64,000 bases of DNA from Nonomuraea sediminis (GTDB lineage Bacteria; Actinomycetota; Actinomycetes; Streptosporangiales; Streptosporangiaceae). Where the stretch lies: assembly GCF_018531495.1 (NCBI RefSeq), contig NZ_JAHDTI010000012.1, positions 372,001 to 436,000 on the forward strand, in the 5' to 3' direction. The notes under the pieces are model-generated. The model was not told the origin of the DNA. It saw nothing but the letters and a program-made list of their open reading frames with translations, and made no database searches. Shown piece by piece: positions 40,166 through 49,523 of the stretch. Each line of letters opens with the position of its first letter. Within the stretch, counting starts at the first letter, position 1. The translations under genes were made by a program, and so were the position numbers.

Positions 40166-41794
40166 TCAGGCCTCGATGAGGCCCTGCGCCAGGTCGTCGG
40201 CGATGGCCGCCGGCGAGCGCAGCTCGGGCGGGCCGTAGCCGCCGCCACCGCCCGACTCGCAGCGCAGCACGTCACCCGCCTTCACCGGCAGCGCGTTGAC
40301 CTTCAGCATCTCCCGCTCGCCGGCCGTGCCGGGGTTGAGCACCACCCGCGGCGGCGCACCGGCCTGGCCGCCGGCCAGGCCCCACGCGGGGGTGACCGAA
40401 CGCTCGAACCACAGCGACAGCGAGGTGTCGCCGCAGAACTCGTACTCGCGCACCACGCCGTTGCCGCCGCGCCAGCGCCCCTCGCCGCCGGTGCCCGCGC
40501 GCATCTCGTAACGGGTCACCCGCACGGGGAACAGGGTCTCGAGCACCTCGATCGGCATGTCGCGCAGCGACCCGTTGACGTTGTTGATCAGGCAGTTCTC
40601 GCCGTCGCCGCCCTCCCAGGCGCCCCAGCCGCCGACGGTGGCCTCCTGCGAGACGTACAGCTTGCCGGTGCGCGGGTCGGTGCCGGTGAACTGCACGATC
40701 ATCGAATCGCCGTAGGAGGCCGCGGCCGCCCGTTCCGGCAGCGCAGGCGCCAGCGCCTTGACCACCAGGTCGATCAGCAGCCCCAGGTGGGAGTAGTAGT
40801 ACTGGCAGGCCGCCGGGGACCGCGCCGCCAGCATCGAGCCGGGCCGCGTCCGCACCGACAGCGGGCGGAACGAGCCGCCGTTCAGCGGCACCTCCCCCGA
40901 CACCAGCAGCTTGTAGGCCACCCGCACGGCGGCGACCGCCTGGGCGGCGCCGCAGTTGACCGGCCCGGTGGCCTGGTCGGCGCAGTCGGTCAGGTCCACG
41001 TGGATCGACTCGCCCGACACCGCCACCGTCACGTTGACCGGCAGCGGCCGCGCCAGATCGATGCCGTCGTTGTCCAGGAACCCCGAAGCGTCGTAGACGC
41101 CGTCGGGGATGGCGGCGATCGCGGCCCGCTCCATCCGCTCGGTCTGGGCGAAGATCTCGTCGCTGGCGGCCATCACGGTGTCGATCCCCCACCGCGACAC
41201 GATCTCCCGCAGCCGCCGCTGCCCGGTCATCGCACAGCTGACCTGCGCCCGCAGGTCGCCCAACGTCGCCTGGGGGAAGCGCACGTTGCGCGCTATCACC
41301 TCCTGCAGGTCCCGGCACGGCTCGCCGTTCTCGTAGACCTTGACGGGCCCCAGCCGCAGCCCTTCCTGGAAGATCGAGGTGGAGTCCATCGACCCGCCCG
41401 GGTCCTTCGACCCCACGTCCAGCCAGTGCGCCCGCGAGGCGGCGAACCCCGCCAGCTCACCCCCGGCGAAGATCGGGCCGTAGACGGTGACGTCGTTGAG
41501 GTGGGTGCCGCCGATGTAGGAGTCGTTGAGCACCCACACATCGCCCTCCTGCCACACCTCGCGACCGAAACGCTCCTCGGTCTCGCGGGTGACCACCTCC
41601 AGGTTGCCCAGGAAGATCGGCAGCCCCGACGACTGGCCCAGCACGTTGTGCTCGCGGTCGAGCAGCGCCACCGCGCAGTCCTTGGCCTCGTAGATGACCG
41701 GCGTGTAGGACGAGCGGATGAGGGTGGTGTTCATGTCCTCGGCGGCCTGCAGCAGCGCGCAGCGGATGATCTCGGTCGTCACGGGGTCGATCAC
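40166..41794 (-). CDS. hyuB: Hydantoinase/oxoprolinase B subunit
   Basis: 542 residues from a GTG at 41794 that overlaps the hyuA stop by 4 bp. Family motifs are VTTEIIRCALLQAAEDMNTT, NDSYIGGTHLNDVTVYGPIF, FAASRAHWLDVG and a glycine-rich tail CESGGGGGYGPP. With HyuA it forms an ATP-dependent enzyme that opens cyclic amides (N-methylhydantoin, 5-oxoproline) or, in relatives, carboxylates ketones. The exact substrate cannot be told from sequence. Confidence 0.93.
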   Translation of the reverse strand: MIDPVTTEIIRCALLQAAEDMNTTLIRSSYTPVIYEAKDCAVALLDREHNVLGQSSGLPIFLGNLEVVTRETEERFGREVWQEGDVWVLNDSYIGGTHLNDVTVYGPIFAGGELAGFAASRAHWLDVGSKDPGGSMDSTSIFQEGLRLGPVKVYENGEPCRDLQEVIARNVRFPQATLGDLRAQVSCAMTGQRRLREIVSRWGIDTVMAASDEIFAQTERMERAAIAAIPDGVYDASGFLDNDGIDLARPLPVNVTVAVSGESIHVDLTDCADQATGPVNCGAAQAVAAVRVAYKLLVSGEVPLNGGSFRPLSVRTRPGSMLAARSPAACQYYYSHLGLLIDLVVKALAPALPERAAAASYGDSMIVQFTGTDPRTGKLYVSQEATVGGWGAWEGGDGENCLINNVNGSLRDMPIEVLETLFPVRVTRYEMRAGTGGEGRWRGGNGVVREYEFCGDTSLSLWFERSVTPAWGLAGGQAGAPPRVVLNPGTAGEREMLKVNALPVKAGDVLRCESGGGGGYGPPELRSPAAIADDLAQGLIEA

Positions 41795-43821
41795 TGCCTG
41801 CCATCCACCTTCACGATCAGGAATCCGTTGTCGTCCACCGAGGCCAGGCACCCGGGCGGGATCACCGTCGTCGCGGTCTCCTCCACCATGATCGCCGGCC
41901 CCGCCAGCTCACCCTCCAGCCCGTCACGGCGCAGCACCGGCGTCCGGTGCACCTCGCCGTCGAAGATCACATCCCGTACGGCCGGCGCCACCCCATCCGT
42001 CTCGGCCACCCGGGCGGCGGCCGTGCGCGGGAAGGAGCCGAACCCGGTGCTGCGCAGCATCACGAACTCCACCGGCGCCTCGGGCGTGGCGTGACCGTAA
42101 CGGCCGGTGTGCGCCTCGGCGTAGCGGGCGGCGATCCCGGCCAGGAACTCCGGCTCGGCCGGCTCGCCGGCGTCGCGCAGCGGGATGGTCAGCGTGTAGT
42201 CCTGCCCCTCGTAGCGCATGTCGACCGCGTGCTCCACGCGCCGCCGGTCCTCCGGCACGCCCTGCCCTGCCAGCGCCTGCAGCGCCTGCTCCTGCAGCGT
42301 CTCCAGCCGCGCGGCCATGTCGTGACCCTGCAGCGCGTCCTGCGGCCGGAAGTAGGGGTGGCTCAGGTCGCGCCGCACGTCGGCCTCCAGCATCCCCCAG
42401 GCGGAGAACGCGCCGGGGAAGCGCGGGATGACCACCTCGGAGATGCCCAGCTCGCGGGCGATGAACACCGCGTGCATGGCGCCCGCGCCGCCGAAGGCGA
42501 CCAGCGCGAACTCGCGCGGCTCGACCCCGTGCTCGACGGTCAGCGTGCGGATGGCCTGGGCCATCTTGGCGTTGGCCACGTCGCAGATGCCCTCGGCCAG
42601 CTGCAGCGGATCCAGCTCAAGCTCCTCGGCCAGCGTGGCGATCGCGGCGCCCGCGGCCTCGGTGTCCAGGCTCATCAGCCCGCCGGCGAACCAGGCGGGA
42701 TCCACCCGGCCCAGCACCACGTTGGCGTCGGTCACCGTCGCCTGCTCGCCGCCCCTGCCGTAGCAGGCGGGGCCCGGCACGGCCCCGGCCGACTCTGGGC
42801 CGACCCGCAGCGCGCCGGCCTCTGAGTAGGCGATCGAGCCGCCGCCCGCGCCGATGGTGTGCAGGTTGACCACCGGCATCAGCACCGGGTAGCCCTCGAT
42901 GCGGGCCTCGGCGCTGACGTCGGGACGGCCGTTGACCACCAGGGAGACGTCGAAGGAGGTGCCGCCCATGTCCACGCAGATCGCGTTGTCCCGCTGCAGG
43001 AGGCGGGCGGCGGCCACGCCGCCCATCGTGCCGCCCACCGGGCCCGACAGCAGCGTCTGCAGCGGGCGGCGCATCGCGTAGCCGGCGTTGACCAGCCCGC
43101 CGGAGGACTGCATGACGTGCACCGGCACGCCCAGGCCCCGCTCGGCGAAGCGCTGCTCGATCCTGGCCAGGTACCGGCGCACCACGGGGCCGGTGTAGGC
43201 CTCGAGCACGGCCGAGGAGGTGCGCTCGTACTCGCGCCACTCGCGGGCCACCTCGTGCGACAGCACCACCAGCACCTCTTCGCCGAGCTCCGCGCGCAGG
43301 ATCCGGCCGGCCCTGATCTCGTGGTCGGGGTTGGCGTAGGCGAACAGCAGGCACACGGCCACCGCGTCGAAGCCCTCCTCGCGGGCTCTGCGGGCGGCCT
43401 GCCGTACCGCGTCCTCGTCCAGCGGCGTGAGCTCCTGGCCGCGCCAGTCGAGGCGGCCGCCGATCTCCATGACGTCCTGGCGGGGGACCAGCGGGGTGGG
43501 CTTGCGGTAGCGCAGGTCGAACATGCGGTCACGGTTGCCGCGGGCGATCTGGTAGACGTCGCGGCCGCCCTCGTTGGCCAGCAGCAGCACGCGGGCGCCC
43601 TTGCGTTCCAGCAGCGCGTTGAGTCCCTGCGTGGTGCCGTGGACGAAGAAGGAGATGTCCTCGGGCGAGTCGACCACGCGGGCCAGGGCGGCGAACACGC
43701 CCTCGGCCAGGTCTCCGGGGGTGGTGGGGGCCTTCGAGGCCACGACGGCCCCTGTCCGCTCGTCGTAGCACACGACGTCGGTGAAGGTGCCGCCGATGTC
43801 CATGGCGACGCGATAGCTCAT
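41791..43821 (-). CDS. hyuA: Hydantoinase/oxoprolinase A subunit
   Basis: 676 residues. It starts with the nucleotide-binding motif RVAMDIGGTFTDVVCYDE, followed by VHGTTQGLNALLERKGARVL, the second phosphate motif AICVDMGGTSFDVSLVVNG and FALVAFGGAGAMHAVFIARE, all typical of HyuA's actin-like ATPase fold. It couples ATP use to ring opening with HyuB, whose gene overlaps its stop by GTGA. Nothing nearby shows a dedicated transporter or racemase, so the physiological substrate is open. Confidence 0.94.
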   Translation of the reverse strand: MSYRVAMDIGGTFTDVVCYDERTGAVVASKAPTTPGDLAEGVFAALARVVDSPEDISFFVHGTTQGLNALLERKGARVLLLANEGGRDVYQIARGNRDRMFDLRYRKPTPLVPRQDVMEIGGRLDWRGQELTPLDEDAVRQAARRAREEGFDAVAVCLLFAYANPDHEIRAGRILRAELGEEVLVVLSHEVAREWREYERTSSAVLEAYTGPVVRRYLARIEQRFAERGLGVPVHVMQSSGGLVNAGYAMRRPLQTLLSGPVGGTMGGVAAARLLQRDNAICVDMGGTSFDVSLVVNGRPDVSAEARIEGYPVLMPVVNLHTIGAGGGSIAYSEAGALRVGPESAGAVPGPACYGRGGEQATVTDANVVLGRVDPAWFAGGLMSLDTEAAGAAIATLAEELELDPLQLAEGICDVANAKMAQAIRTLTVEHGVEPREFALVAFGGAGAMHAVFIARELGISEVVIPRFPGAFSAWGMLEADVRRDLSHPYFRPQDALQGHDMAARLETLQEQALQALAGQGVPEDRRRVEHAVDMRYEGQDYTLTIPLRDAGEPAEPEFLAGIAARYAEAHTGRYGHATPEAPVEFVMLRSTGFGSFPRTAAARVAETDGVAPAVRDVIFDGEVHRTPVLRRDGLEGELAGPAIMVEETATTVIPPGCLASVDDNGFLIVKVDGRQ

Positions 43822-43864
43822 GCGCTGAACGGTATGCCGTACGCGTCCGGTTTGTCTGTGCGGG

Positions 43865-43894
43865 GTGCACAGCCGGGCGTTCCCGGCTGTGCAC
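43865..43894 (-). terminator. 13-bp hairpin terminator after the methyltransferase
   Basis: GTGCACAGCCGGG (43865-43877) and CCCGGCTGTGCAC (43882-43894) are perfect arms with a 4-nt loop. It lies 10 nt past the methyltransferase stop on the minus strand and upstream of hyuA, so it insulates the two units. Confidence 0.88.
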
Positions 43895-43904
43895 GATGCT
43901 CACC

Positions 43905-44528
43905 TCACTTGCGCGCCATCAGGAAGGCCTGCGGGGTGTGCTCGTCCTCGGCCGGCTGGCACTCCATCCTGGCCTGTACGGTGAACCCCGCCTTGCCCAG
44001 CAAGGTGGCGATGTCGTCGGGCCGGCTGCGCCAGAAGGTCAGGTCCAGCGTGAGCCCGAACGCCTCGGCGTAGTGCTTCGGCTCGTCACCCACCTGGAAG
44101 GCCAGCAACACCACCCCGCCTGGCCGCAGCACCCGGTGGAACCCGGCGAACACCTCCGGCAGCCGCTCGTGCGGCGTGTGGATGATCGAGTACCAGGCCA
44201 GCACACCCCCGAGGCTCTCATCCGGCAGGTCGAGCTCCAGCATCGAACCCTCGTCGAAGCGCAGGTGCGGATGGTCGCGCCGGGCGTGGGCCAGCATCCC
44301 CGGCGACAGGTCGATCCCGAACACCTCCACGCCCAGCCCGTCCAGGTGCGCGGTGACGCGGCCCGTGCCGCAGCCGATGTCGGCCACAGGACCGTCCGCC
44401 AACTCGGCGAAGGCGGCCAGCATCGCCCGGCTCAGCGGCTTGCGGTCCAGCTCATCCCGGTAAAGTGCGGTGTATTGGTCGGCGAACGTGTCGTAGGAGG
44501 TGCGCGTGGAGTCCAGGAAATCCGTCAT
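43905..44528 (-). CDS. Class I SAM-dependent methyltransferase
   Basis: 207 residues from the ATG at 44526-44528. AdoMet motifs are GPVADIGCGTGRVTAHLDGL, VEVFGIDLSPGMLAHARRDH and LGGVLAWYSIIHTPHERLPE, with FHRVLRPGGVVLLAFQVGDE after. This is the Methyltransf_25/11 type, similar to many small-molecule methyltransferases. Divergent from an ECF41 sigma factor gene, 54 bp between starts. A relationship with that sigma factor is possible but not shown. Confidence 0.92.
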   Translation of the reverse strand: MTDFLDSTRTSYDTFADQYTALYRDELDRKPLSRAMLAAFAELADGPVADIGCGTGRVTAHLDGLGVEVFGIDLSPGMLAHARRDHPHLRFDEGSMLELDLPDESLGGVLAWYSIIHTPHERLPEVFAGFHRVLRPGGVVLLAFQVGDEPKHYAEAFGLTLDLTFWRSRPDDIATLLGKAGFTVQARMECQPAEDEHTPQAFLMARK

Positions 44529-44546
44529 GGCGCAGCATCCTAGGGA

Positions 44547-44573
44547 TGTCACACTCCCCGCCGCTCCACTCTC
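44547..44573 (+). promoter_or_regulatory. Possible ECF41-type promoter, weak
   Basis: A perfect ECF41 -35 TGTCACA (44547-44553) is followed after 16 nt by TCTC in place of CGTC, 10 nt before the sigma gene start. It may reflect autoregulation, but the -10 match is partial. Confidence 0.4.
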
Positions 44574-44582
44574 TCTATAGGC

Positions 44583-45437
44583 ATGGCGGAATTCGACGAC
44601 CACAGAGAACTGCTGTTCTCCATGGTCTACAACATGCTCGGCAGCGTGGCCGACACCGAGGACGTGCTGCAGGAGACGTGGCTGGCCTGGGACCGGCGCT
44701 CGCGCGGCACACCAGTCGAGCACCCGCGCGCCTACCTGGTGCGCATCGCGGTCAACCAGGCCCTGGCCCGCCAGAACGCCATCAGCCGCCGCCGAGAGAC
44801 CTACGTCGGGCCCTGGCTGCCCGAGCCGCTCGTCTCCGACGCCTCCGAACAGGTGCTGCGCGGCGAGTCGGTGTCGATGGCCCTCATGGTCGTGCTGGAG
44901 ACGCTCACGCCGCTCGAACGGGCCGTGTTCGTGCTGCACGAGGTGTTCGGCTACGCCCACACCGAGATCGGCCGGATCCTCGGCCGCACCCCCGCCTCGG
45001 TGCGGCAGGTCGCCCACCGGGCCCGCGAGCACGTCCAGGCCCGCCGTCCCCGCTACAGCGTCGACCCCGGCCTGCGGCGCGAGGTCACCGAACGCTTCGT
45101 CCGCACCGCCTTCGAAGGCGGCAGCCTGGCCTCCCTCATGGAACTGCTGGCCCCCGACGTCACCCTATGGGCCGACGGCGGCGGCAAGGCCCCCGCGGCG
45201 GGCCGCCACCCGGTCCACGGCCGCGAACGCGTCGCCAAGGTCCTCATCGCCCGCCGCCACCAGCCGCTGGAGGGGCTCGACATCCGCTGGCGCCAGGTCA
45301 ACGGCGACCCCAGCGCCCTCATCTTCGCCGCCGGCGCCCCCTACGCCGTTCTGGTCCTCGAACTCACCCCCGACGGCACCCGGATCAGCGCCATCTACGC
45401 GGTCACCAACCCCGACAAACTCACCCACGCCACCTGA
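44583..45437 (+). CDS. ECF41-type (SigJ-like) sigma factor with SnoaL-like C-terminus
   Basis: 284 residues. Sigma region 2 is LLFSMVYNMLGSVADTEDVL and QETWLAWDRR; region 4 is PLERAVFVLHEVFGYAHTEI and GRTPASVRQVAHRAREH. The linker WLPEPL, the C-terminal extension with DGGGK and the tail NPDKL are the ECF41 hallmarks; the SnoaL-like extension tunes activity in place of an anti-sigma factor. ECF41 factors usually drive a neighbouring carboxymuconolactone decarboxylase, oxidoreductase or epimerase gene. Here AhpD-like and FAD oxidoreductase genes lie within 5 kb. Confidence 0.94.
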   Translation: MAEFDDHRELLFSMVYNMLGSVADTEDVLQETWLAWDRRSRGTPVEHPRAYLVRIAVNQALARQNAISRRRETYVGPWLPEPLVSDASEQVLRGESVSMALMVVLETLTPLERAVFVLHEVFGYAHTEIGRILGRTPASVRQVAHRAREHVQARRPRYSVDPGLRREVTERFVRTAFEGGSLASLMELLAPDVTLWADGGGKAPAAGRHPVHGRERVAKVLIARRHQPLEGLDIRWRQVNGDPSALIFAAGAPYAVLVLELTPDGTRISAIYAVTNPDKLTHAT

Positions 45438-45444
45438 AGGGTCT

Positions 45445-46836
45445 TCAGGAGACCTCCACGCGCGTCAGCACGCTCCAGGCGGCCAGCGGCGCCAGCAGCA
45501 GAGTCAGGAGTCCGGACACCACCAGGCCGGCGTCGACGCCTGTCAGGACGATCAGCGGCCCTCCGGCGAGCAGACCGAGCGGGGCGGCCACCGTCGAGCC
45601 CGTCGTCCAGAGCGTGACCACCGGCTGCTGCTCCTCCGTCCGCAGGCCTGCCTGCAGGAAGCTGTACGCGACAGGCGTGAACGGAGCCCAGATCAGACCA
45701 CCGAGACCGAACACGGCCATGGCCGCGGCCTGATTCCCGACGCCGGCCAGCGCGATCGGGCACAGCGCCCACAACGCGATGATCACGATGAGCAGCGGGC
45801 GCTGCGGGAGGCCGCGCAGCCGGTCGACCAGCCCGGCGCCCAGGAGCGCCCCGACGCCCAGCGCGGTCCACAGCAGCCCCAGGCCGGACGCACCCGTGTG
45901 CAGCGACTCCCGCACGTACAGCGGCAGAGCCACCTCGATCGGCATGTAGAGGAAGTTGAAGAAGAACACGACCACGAGCAGGCGCCTGGCCACCGGCCGC
46001 CGCCGCAGGATCCGCCACCCCGACTCGCGCCCACGCCCGGACTCCTTCTCCATGCGGACGGCCGTCGTCCGCGGTACGCACCGCAGCAGCGACACCAGCA
46101 GGATCAACGCCCCGCACGCATCGGCGAACAGCGCCCAGCCGGCGCCGGCCGACGCCACCAGGAGCCCACCGACCACCGGCCCGAAGACGAGCAGCGCGAA
46201 GTTGCTGCCCACCCCCAGCAGCCCGTTGACGGCGAACCGGTCTGCCTCACCCACCATCGAAGTCGCCAGGAGCCGGCGACTGCTCGAGCCCGCCATCCGG
46301 AAGATGCTGCCCAGCAGCAGCCCACCGACCAGCATGGGCAGCGTGAGCCGCCCTGCCACCGCCAGCACACCCAGGCCGGTGAGCACGACAGCGCGCAGGA
46401 CACAGTCCGCGAGCAACAGCCGCCGAGGTGGCGCGGACAGCCGCCCCAGGCTGATGGCCAGAGCAAGCACCGTCGACAGCAGGAACGGCGCCGCCTCCAC
46501 CACCGCGATCGCGACCGCCGCATCCACGCTCCGATGTACGGCCAGCGTCTGCACGGGCATCGCGACGATCAGCATGCCCGTGCCGGCATTCGCCACCAGA
46601 TCCCCCACCAGCAGGCCGACCATCCGCCGGTTCCGCATCAGCACGTCGCGGTACGAGCTGTTCGCCGCGCCGGGCTTGCTGTTGCCCGCGGCCGACTCGC
46701 GGATGGGCTCGGTGTCGCCCGCGGCGGACCCGATGTCGGACCCGACGGACTTGACGGCGGTCCCGGCGGGCCCGATATCGGTCCCGGAAGGCGTGGCGTC
46801 GGGCCTGGCGGGGTTGGCGTCGGCTGTGGTGGACAC
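45445..46836 (-). CDS. MFS transporter
   Basis: 463 residues with about 12 membrane segments after a 60-residue polar, repetitive N-terminal extension (Thr/Gly/Pro/Asp-rich). LVANAGTGMLIVAMPVQTLA and DRFAVNGLLGVGSNFALLVFG are typical of the MFS_3/EntS-like exporter group. GTG start at 46836 with AGAGGAG 6-7 nt upstream. It converges with the sigma gene (7-bp gap). Substrate unknown. The N-terminal extension is unusual for this family and may be expanded repeat sequence. Confidence 0.88.
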   Translation of the reverse strand: MSTTADANPARPDATPSGTDIGPAGTAVKSVGSDIGSAAGDTEPIRESAAGNSKPGAANSSYRDVLMRNRRMVGLLVGDLVANAGTGMLIVAMPVQTLAVHRSVDAAVAIAVVEAAPFLLSTVLALAISLGRLSAPPRRLLLADCVLRAVVLTGLGVLAVAGRLTLPMLVGGLLLGSIFRMAGSSSRRLLATSMVGEADRFAVNGLLGVGSNFALLVFGPVVGGLLVASAGAGWALFADACGALILLVSLLRCVPRTTAVRMEKESGRGRESGWRILRRRPVARRLLVVVFFFNFLYMPIEVALPLYVRESLHTGASGLGLLWTALGVGALLGAGLVDRLRGLPQRPLLIVIIALWALCPIALAGVGNQAAAMAVFGLGGLIWAPFTPVAYSFLQAGLRTEEQQPVVTLWTTGSTVAAPLGLLAGGPLIVLTGVDAGLVVSGLLTLLLAPLAAWSVLTRVEVS

Positions 46837-46950
46837 GAGGCTCCTCTGGCGGCTATCGGATGTCTCGGTGGCTGTGGGTGGTTTCGGGGGTTGAGGCGGG
46901 ACCTGGTCCTGGGGTGCGGGTTCGAGCCTGCGGCCCGGGACCGGTGCGGC

Positions 46951-47406
46951 TCAGCCCCAGGCGCCGGCGATCTGGCGGGTGGTGGCGTTGAGCCGGTTGA
47001 ACAGGTTGGTGACGCCGATCATCAGCACGATCGCGGCCAGCTGCTTCTCGTCGAAGTAGGTGGCGGCGGTGTCCCACACCTGGTCGTTGACAGCGTCGGG
47101 ACGGTCGGCCAGCCGCGTGGCAGCCTCGGCCAGCGCCAGCGCCGCCCGCTCCTCCTCGGTGAAGTACGGCGTCTCCCGCCAGGCCACGACCGTGGCCAGC
47201 TTCTCCTCGCTCACCCCGGCCTTGCGGCCGGTCTTGACGCCGCCGTCGACGCAGGCGCTGCAGCCGTTGATCTGGCTGACCCGCAGATGCACCAGCTCCA
47301 GGATCTCCCGGTCCACCCCACCGGAGTGCACGGCCTTGAAGATGTCCTGGATGGGCTGCATCGCACCGGACAGGATGACGGCGGGGTTCTGCATACGAGA
47401 CTGCAT
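46951..47406 (-). CDS. AhpD-like carboxymuconolactone decarboxylase family protein
   Basis: 151 residues. HLRVSQINGCSACVDGGVKTGRKAG contains the CxxC redox pair of the AhpD family, followed by AWRETPYFTEEERAALALAE, closely parallel to the gene at 25340. It probably acts on peroxides or a related reactive compound. Located between an MFS gene and a region holding a FAD oxidoreductase and an ECF41 sigma gene, it is a natural ECF41 target; a weaker promoter match lies at 47467-47494. Confidence 0.9.
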   Translation of the reverse strand: MQSRMQNPAVILSGAMQPIQDIFKAVHSGGVDREILELVHLRVSQINGCSACVDGGVKTGRKAGVSEEKLATVVAWRETPYFTEEERAALALAEAATRLADRPDAVNDQVWDTAATYFDEKQLAAIVLMIGVTNLFNRLNATTRQIAGAWG

Positions 47407-47466
47407 CTCGGTGTTCTCCTCTTGCTCTTGGCGTGTGACTCCATCTCAGCCGGACGGGCTTGGCAT

Positions 47467-47494
47467 GACGACTACGGTGGGACACCGTGGGACA
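47467..47494 (-). promoter_or_regulatory. Possible ECF41-type promoter, imperfect
   Basis: On the minus strand TGTCCCA (47494-47488), 17 nt, then CGTC (47470-47467). There is one -35 mismatch and one extra spacer base relative to TGTCACA-N16-CGTC. It is 61 bp before the AhpD-like start. Confidence 0.4.
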
Positions 47495-47549
47495 GCCGAA
47501 ACAGCCTTGAACAGCGGCGACTCAGCCCAGGAAGTTTCCTCCCGGGCGG

Positions 47550-47938
47550 GACAGGGAGAGGCGGGAACGATGGGCGCGCGGCAGCCGATGGCCAGGACCG
47601 CCCTGCCCCGCGGTGATCACGCTGTGCCGTCTGGTCAAGCGCTGGACCTGCACGGACTCATCGAGGGGCGGGAACCGCTCGGTCCCGGACTCCGTGCCGC
47701 GGTCATTACTCGCCGCGCTCGAGGTTCACTCGAAGCAGGTGTCGTACAAGGGGGTCAACGGCCTGCCCGGGGAGGCCCTGCACCGCGAGGCGCTGGAGCT
47801 GGCCCCAAGCTGGGCAGCTGGTACGCCGAAGCGCCGGCCCACGAGGGGATCGCGGCCGTACACGACGAGGTGGACCCGGCCGCCGAGAACCGCGCGGCCG
47901 GGCAGGCCATCCTGCAGGAACTCAAACCGGGGGCCTGA
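47550..47938 (+). pseudogene. Possible frameshifted gene remnant
   Basis: Sensible peptide pieces alternate between two plus-strand frames: DLHGLIEGREPLGPGLRAAV, then in another frame LLAALEVHSKQVSYKG and PGEALHREALELAPSW, then back to GSWYAEAPAHEGIAAVHDEV and DPAAENRAAGQAILQELKPG ending at 47938. This is what two compensating indels in a former gene would leave. I do not recognise the family. The alternative is noncoding sequence with chance open frames. Confidence 0.3.
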
Positions 47939-47963
47939 CTGAGCATTCATGTCCGGTTCGAAC

Positions 47964-47994
47964 GGCCACCTTGTCTGCGCGGGACAAGGTGGCC
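47964..47994. terminator. 12-bp hairpin terminator
   Basis: GGCCACCTTGTC (47964-47975) and GACAAGGTGGCC (47983-47994) are perfect arms with a 7-nt loop, in the gap before the converging FAD oxidoreductase stop. Confidence 0.8.
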
Positions 47995-48047
47995 GCGACG
48001 GAGTTACAGCCCAGGCCGCGGCACGAACCGGTGTCGTTCCGTGTCCG

Positions 48048-49394
48048 TCAGGCCTCCTGCGGCCGGACGTTGTGGTTGCCGGCGAACAGGTTGCCGGGGT
48101 CGTACTGACGCTTGACCGCGGCGAGCCGCTCGTAGGTCTGCGCCGGATAGATCGCGGCGACGTCCGCCTCGGTGGCCGAAGCCTGGAAGTTGGCGTAGGC
48201 GCCGATGACGTGAGGTGCGAGCCTCCCCCAGATCGCTTCCAGGGCAGGGGCGGCGGCCTGGATGACCGGCTCGGGACCCGCGGTGGTGGTCACGAGCATC
48301 AACTCCGCCTGGCGGTAGGCGTAGGCGGTGGCGTCGTCGGGGACGCGGGAAACCGCGCCGCCGACGCTGCGAACGGAGATGAACGGCGACCGCTCCGACG
48401 CCCCGACCTCGGCAAGGATCCGCAGGACGTCCGACACCGACTCCTTGTCGGCGAATGCGCTCCGGGTCACCAGCCGGATGCCGGGCGGCGGGGTGGCGCC
48501 GTCCACGAGGACGTCCGCATACGGCTTCAGCGCCACATCGTCGCCGATCACCGTGCCGAGCCGGCGGATCGGGTCGATCGCCTGCGCCGCGAGCTCCGGG
48601 TCGTCGCCGTCGAAGGCGAGGTGGATCTCGACCGGCGCGTTGGGGCCGCCGGCGAACGGGTTGGCGAAGTAGACGATGGAGGTGAGCTCTACGGGGGCGG
48701 TGCGGACGTACTCCGCCCAGCCCTGGAGCACGCCGGCCGCCTCGGCTGCCGGGAAGGAGATCTTGCCGAAGAAGACGTCCGTCGTCGGGTGCGCCGCGAA
48801 CTCGAAGGCGGTCACGATCCCGAAGTTGCCGCCGCCACCGCGAAGCGCCCAGAACAGCTCCGGGTTCTCCTCCCCGGCGGCCCGCACGACCTGCCCGTCG
48901 GCGGTCACCACTTCCACGGCGACCACGTTGTCCAGGGCCAGGCCGTACTTCCTGACCTTCCAGCCGATGCCACCGGTCAACGTCAGGCCGCCGACACCCA
49001 CGCTCCTGGTGTCGCCCGAGGAGATCGCCAGGCCGTGCGGGGCCAGGGCGGCCGCGACCTGACCCCAGGTGGCGCCGCCGCCGATCCGCACGAGGTGACG
49101 ATCCTTGTCGATGATCTCCACCTGCGCGAGCCTGCCCAGGTCGATCACGACGCCGTCGTCGTTGGTGCCGAAGCCCGCAAAGGCGTGGCCGCCGCCTCGC
49201 ACGGACAGCGCAAGCCCTGAGCCGGCGGCGAATCTGACACCCGCTTGCACGTCACCGACGCTCTCGGGCCGCAGAACGAAGGCCGGGCTTCCCGAAGCCA
49301 ACAGTGCGCGGCTGGCGGATTCGTACTCCGCCGCGCCCGGTTCGATGATGTCGCCGCCGAAGTCACGGCGAAGGGTTTCAAGCGCTGAACTCAT
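48048..49394 (-). CDS. FAD-binding oxidoreductase (PCMH/BBE type)
   Basis: 448 residues from the ATG at 49392-49394 with GGAAGGA before it. The PCMH FAD domain shows LALSVRGGGHAFAGFGTNDD, whose His usually carries covalent FAD, then GGGATWGQVAAALAPHGLAI, GVGGLTLTGGIGWKVRKYGL and ELFWALRGGGGNFGIVTAFE. The C-terminus PQTYERL-type YPAQTYERLAAVKRQYDPGN LFAGNHNV is the berberine-bridge domain. Substrates of such enzymes include sugars and secondary metabolites. Its upstream region has a near-perfect ECF41 promoter, and it is divergent from an ECF41 sigma gene. Confidence 0.93.
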   Translation of the reverse strand: MSSALETLRRDFGGDIIEPGAAEYESASRALLASGSPAFVLRPESVGDVQAGVRFAAGSGLALSVRGGGHAFAGFGTNDDGVVIDLGRLAQVEIIDKDRHLVRIGGGATWGQVAAALAPHGLAISSGDTRSVGVGGLTLTGGIGWKVRKYGLALDNVVAVEVVTADGQVVRAAGEENPELFWALRGGGGNFGIVTAFEFAAHPTTDVFFGKISFPAAEAAGVLQGWAEYVRTAPVELTSIVYFANPFAGGPNAPVEIHLAFDGDDPELAAQAIDPIRRLGTVIGDDVALKPYADVLVDGATPPPGIRLVTRSAFADKESVSDVLRILAEVGASERSPFISVRSVGGAVSRVPDDATAYAYRQAELMLVTTTAGPEPVIQAAAPALEAIWGRLAPHVIGAYANFQASATEADVAAIYPAQTYERLAAVKRQYDPGNLFAGNHNVRPQEA

Positions 49395-49487
49395 GACATT
49401 CCTTCCAGAATGCTCGTTATCCGAACCGCCCAGGATGGTGGCGGCCGCCCCGTTATCGGGTGATGTCGTGTGCGGTGTTGACCACAT

Positions 49488-49514
49488 GACGCCAACGGCT
49501 CGAACTGTGTGACG
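49488..49514 (-). promoter_or_regulatory. Predicted ECF41 promoter for the FAD oxidoreductase
   Basis: On the minus strand CGTCACA (49514-49508), 16 nt, then CGTC (49491-49488). Only the first -35 base differs from TGTCACA-N16-CGTC. The leader would be about 85-90 nt. Confidence 0.7.
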
Positions 49515-49523
49515 CCGAGGATC

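Noticed and set aside
47613..47942. A 109-codon plus-strand frame as an intact gene.
   Set aside because: Only the middle looks protein-like; sensible sequence switches frame on both sides, so a remnant is the better reading.
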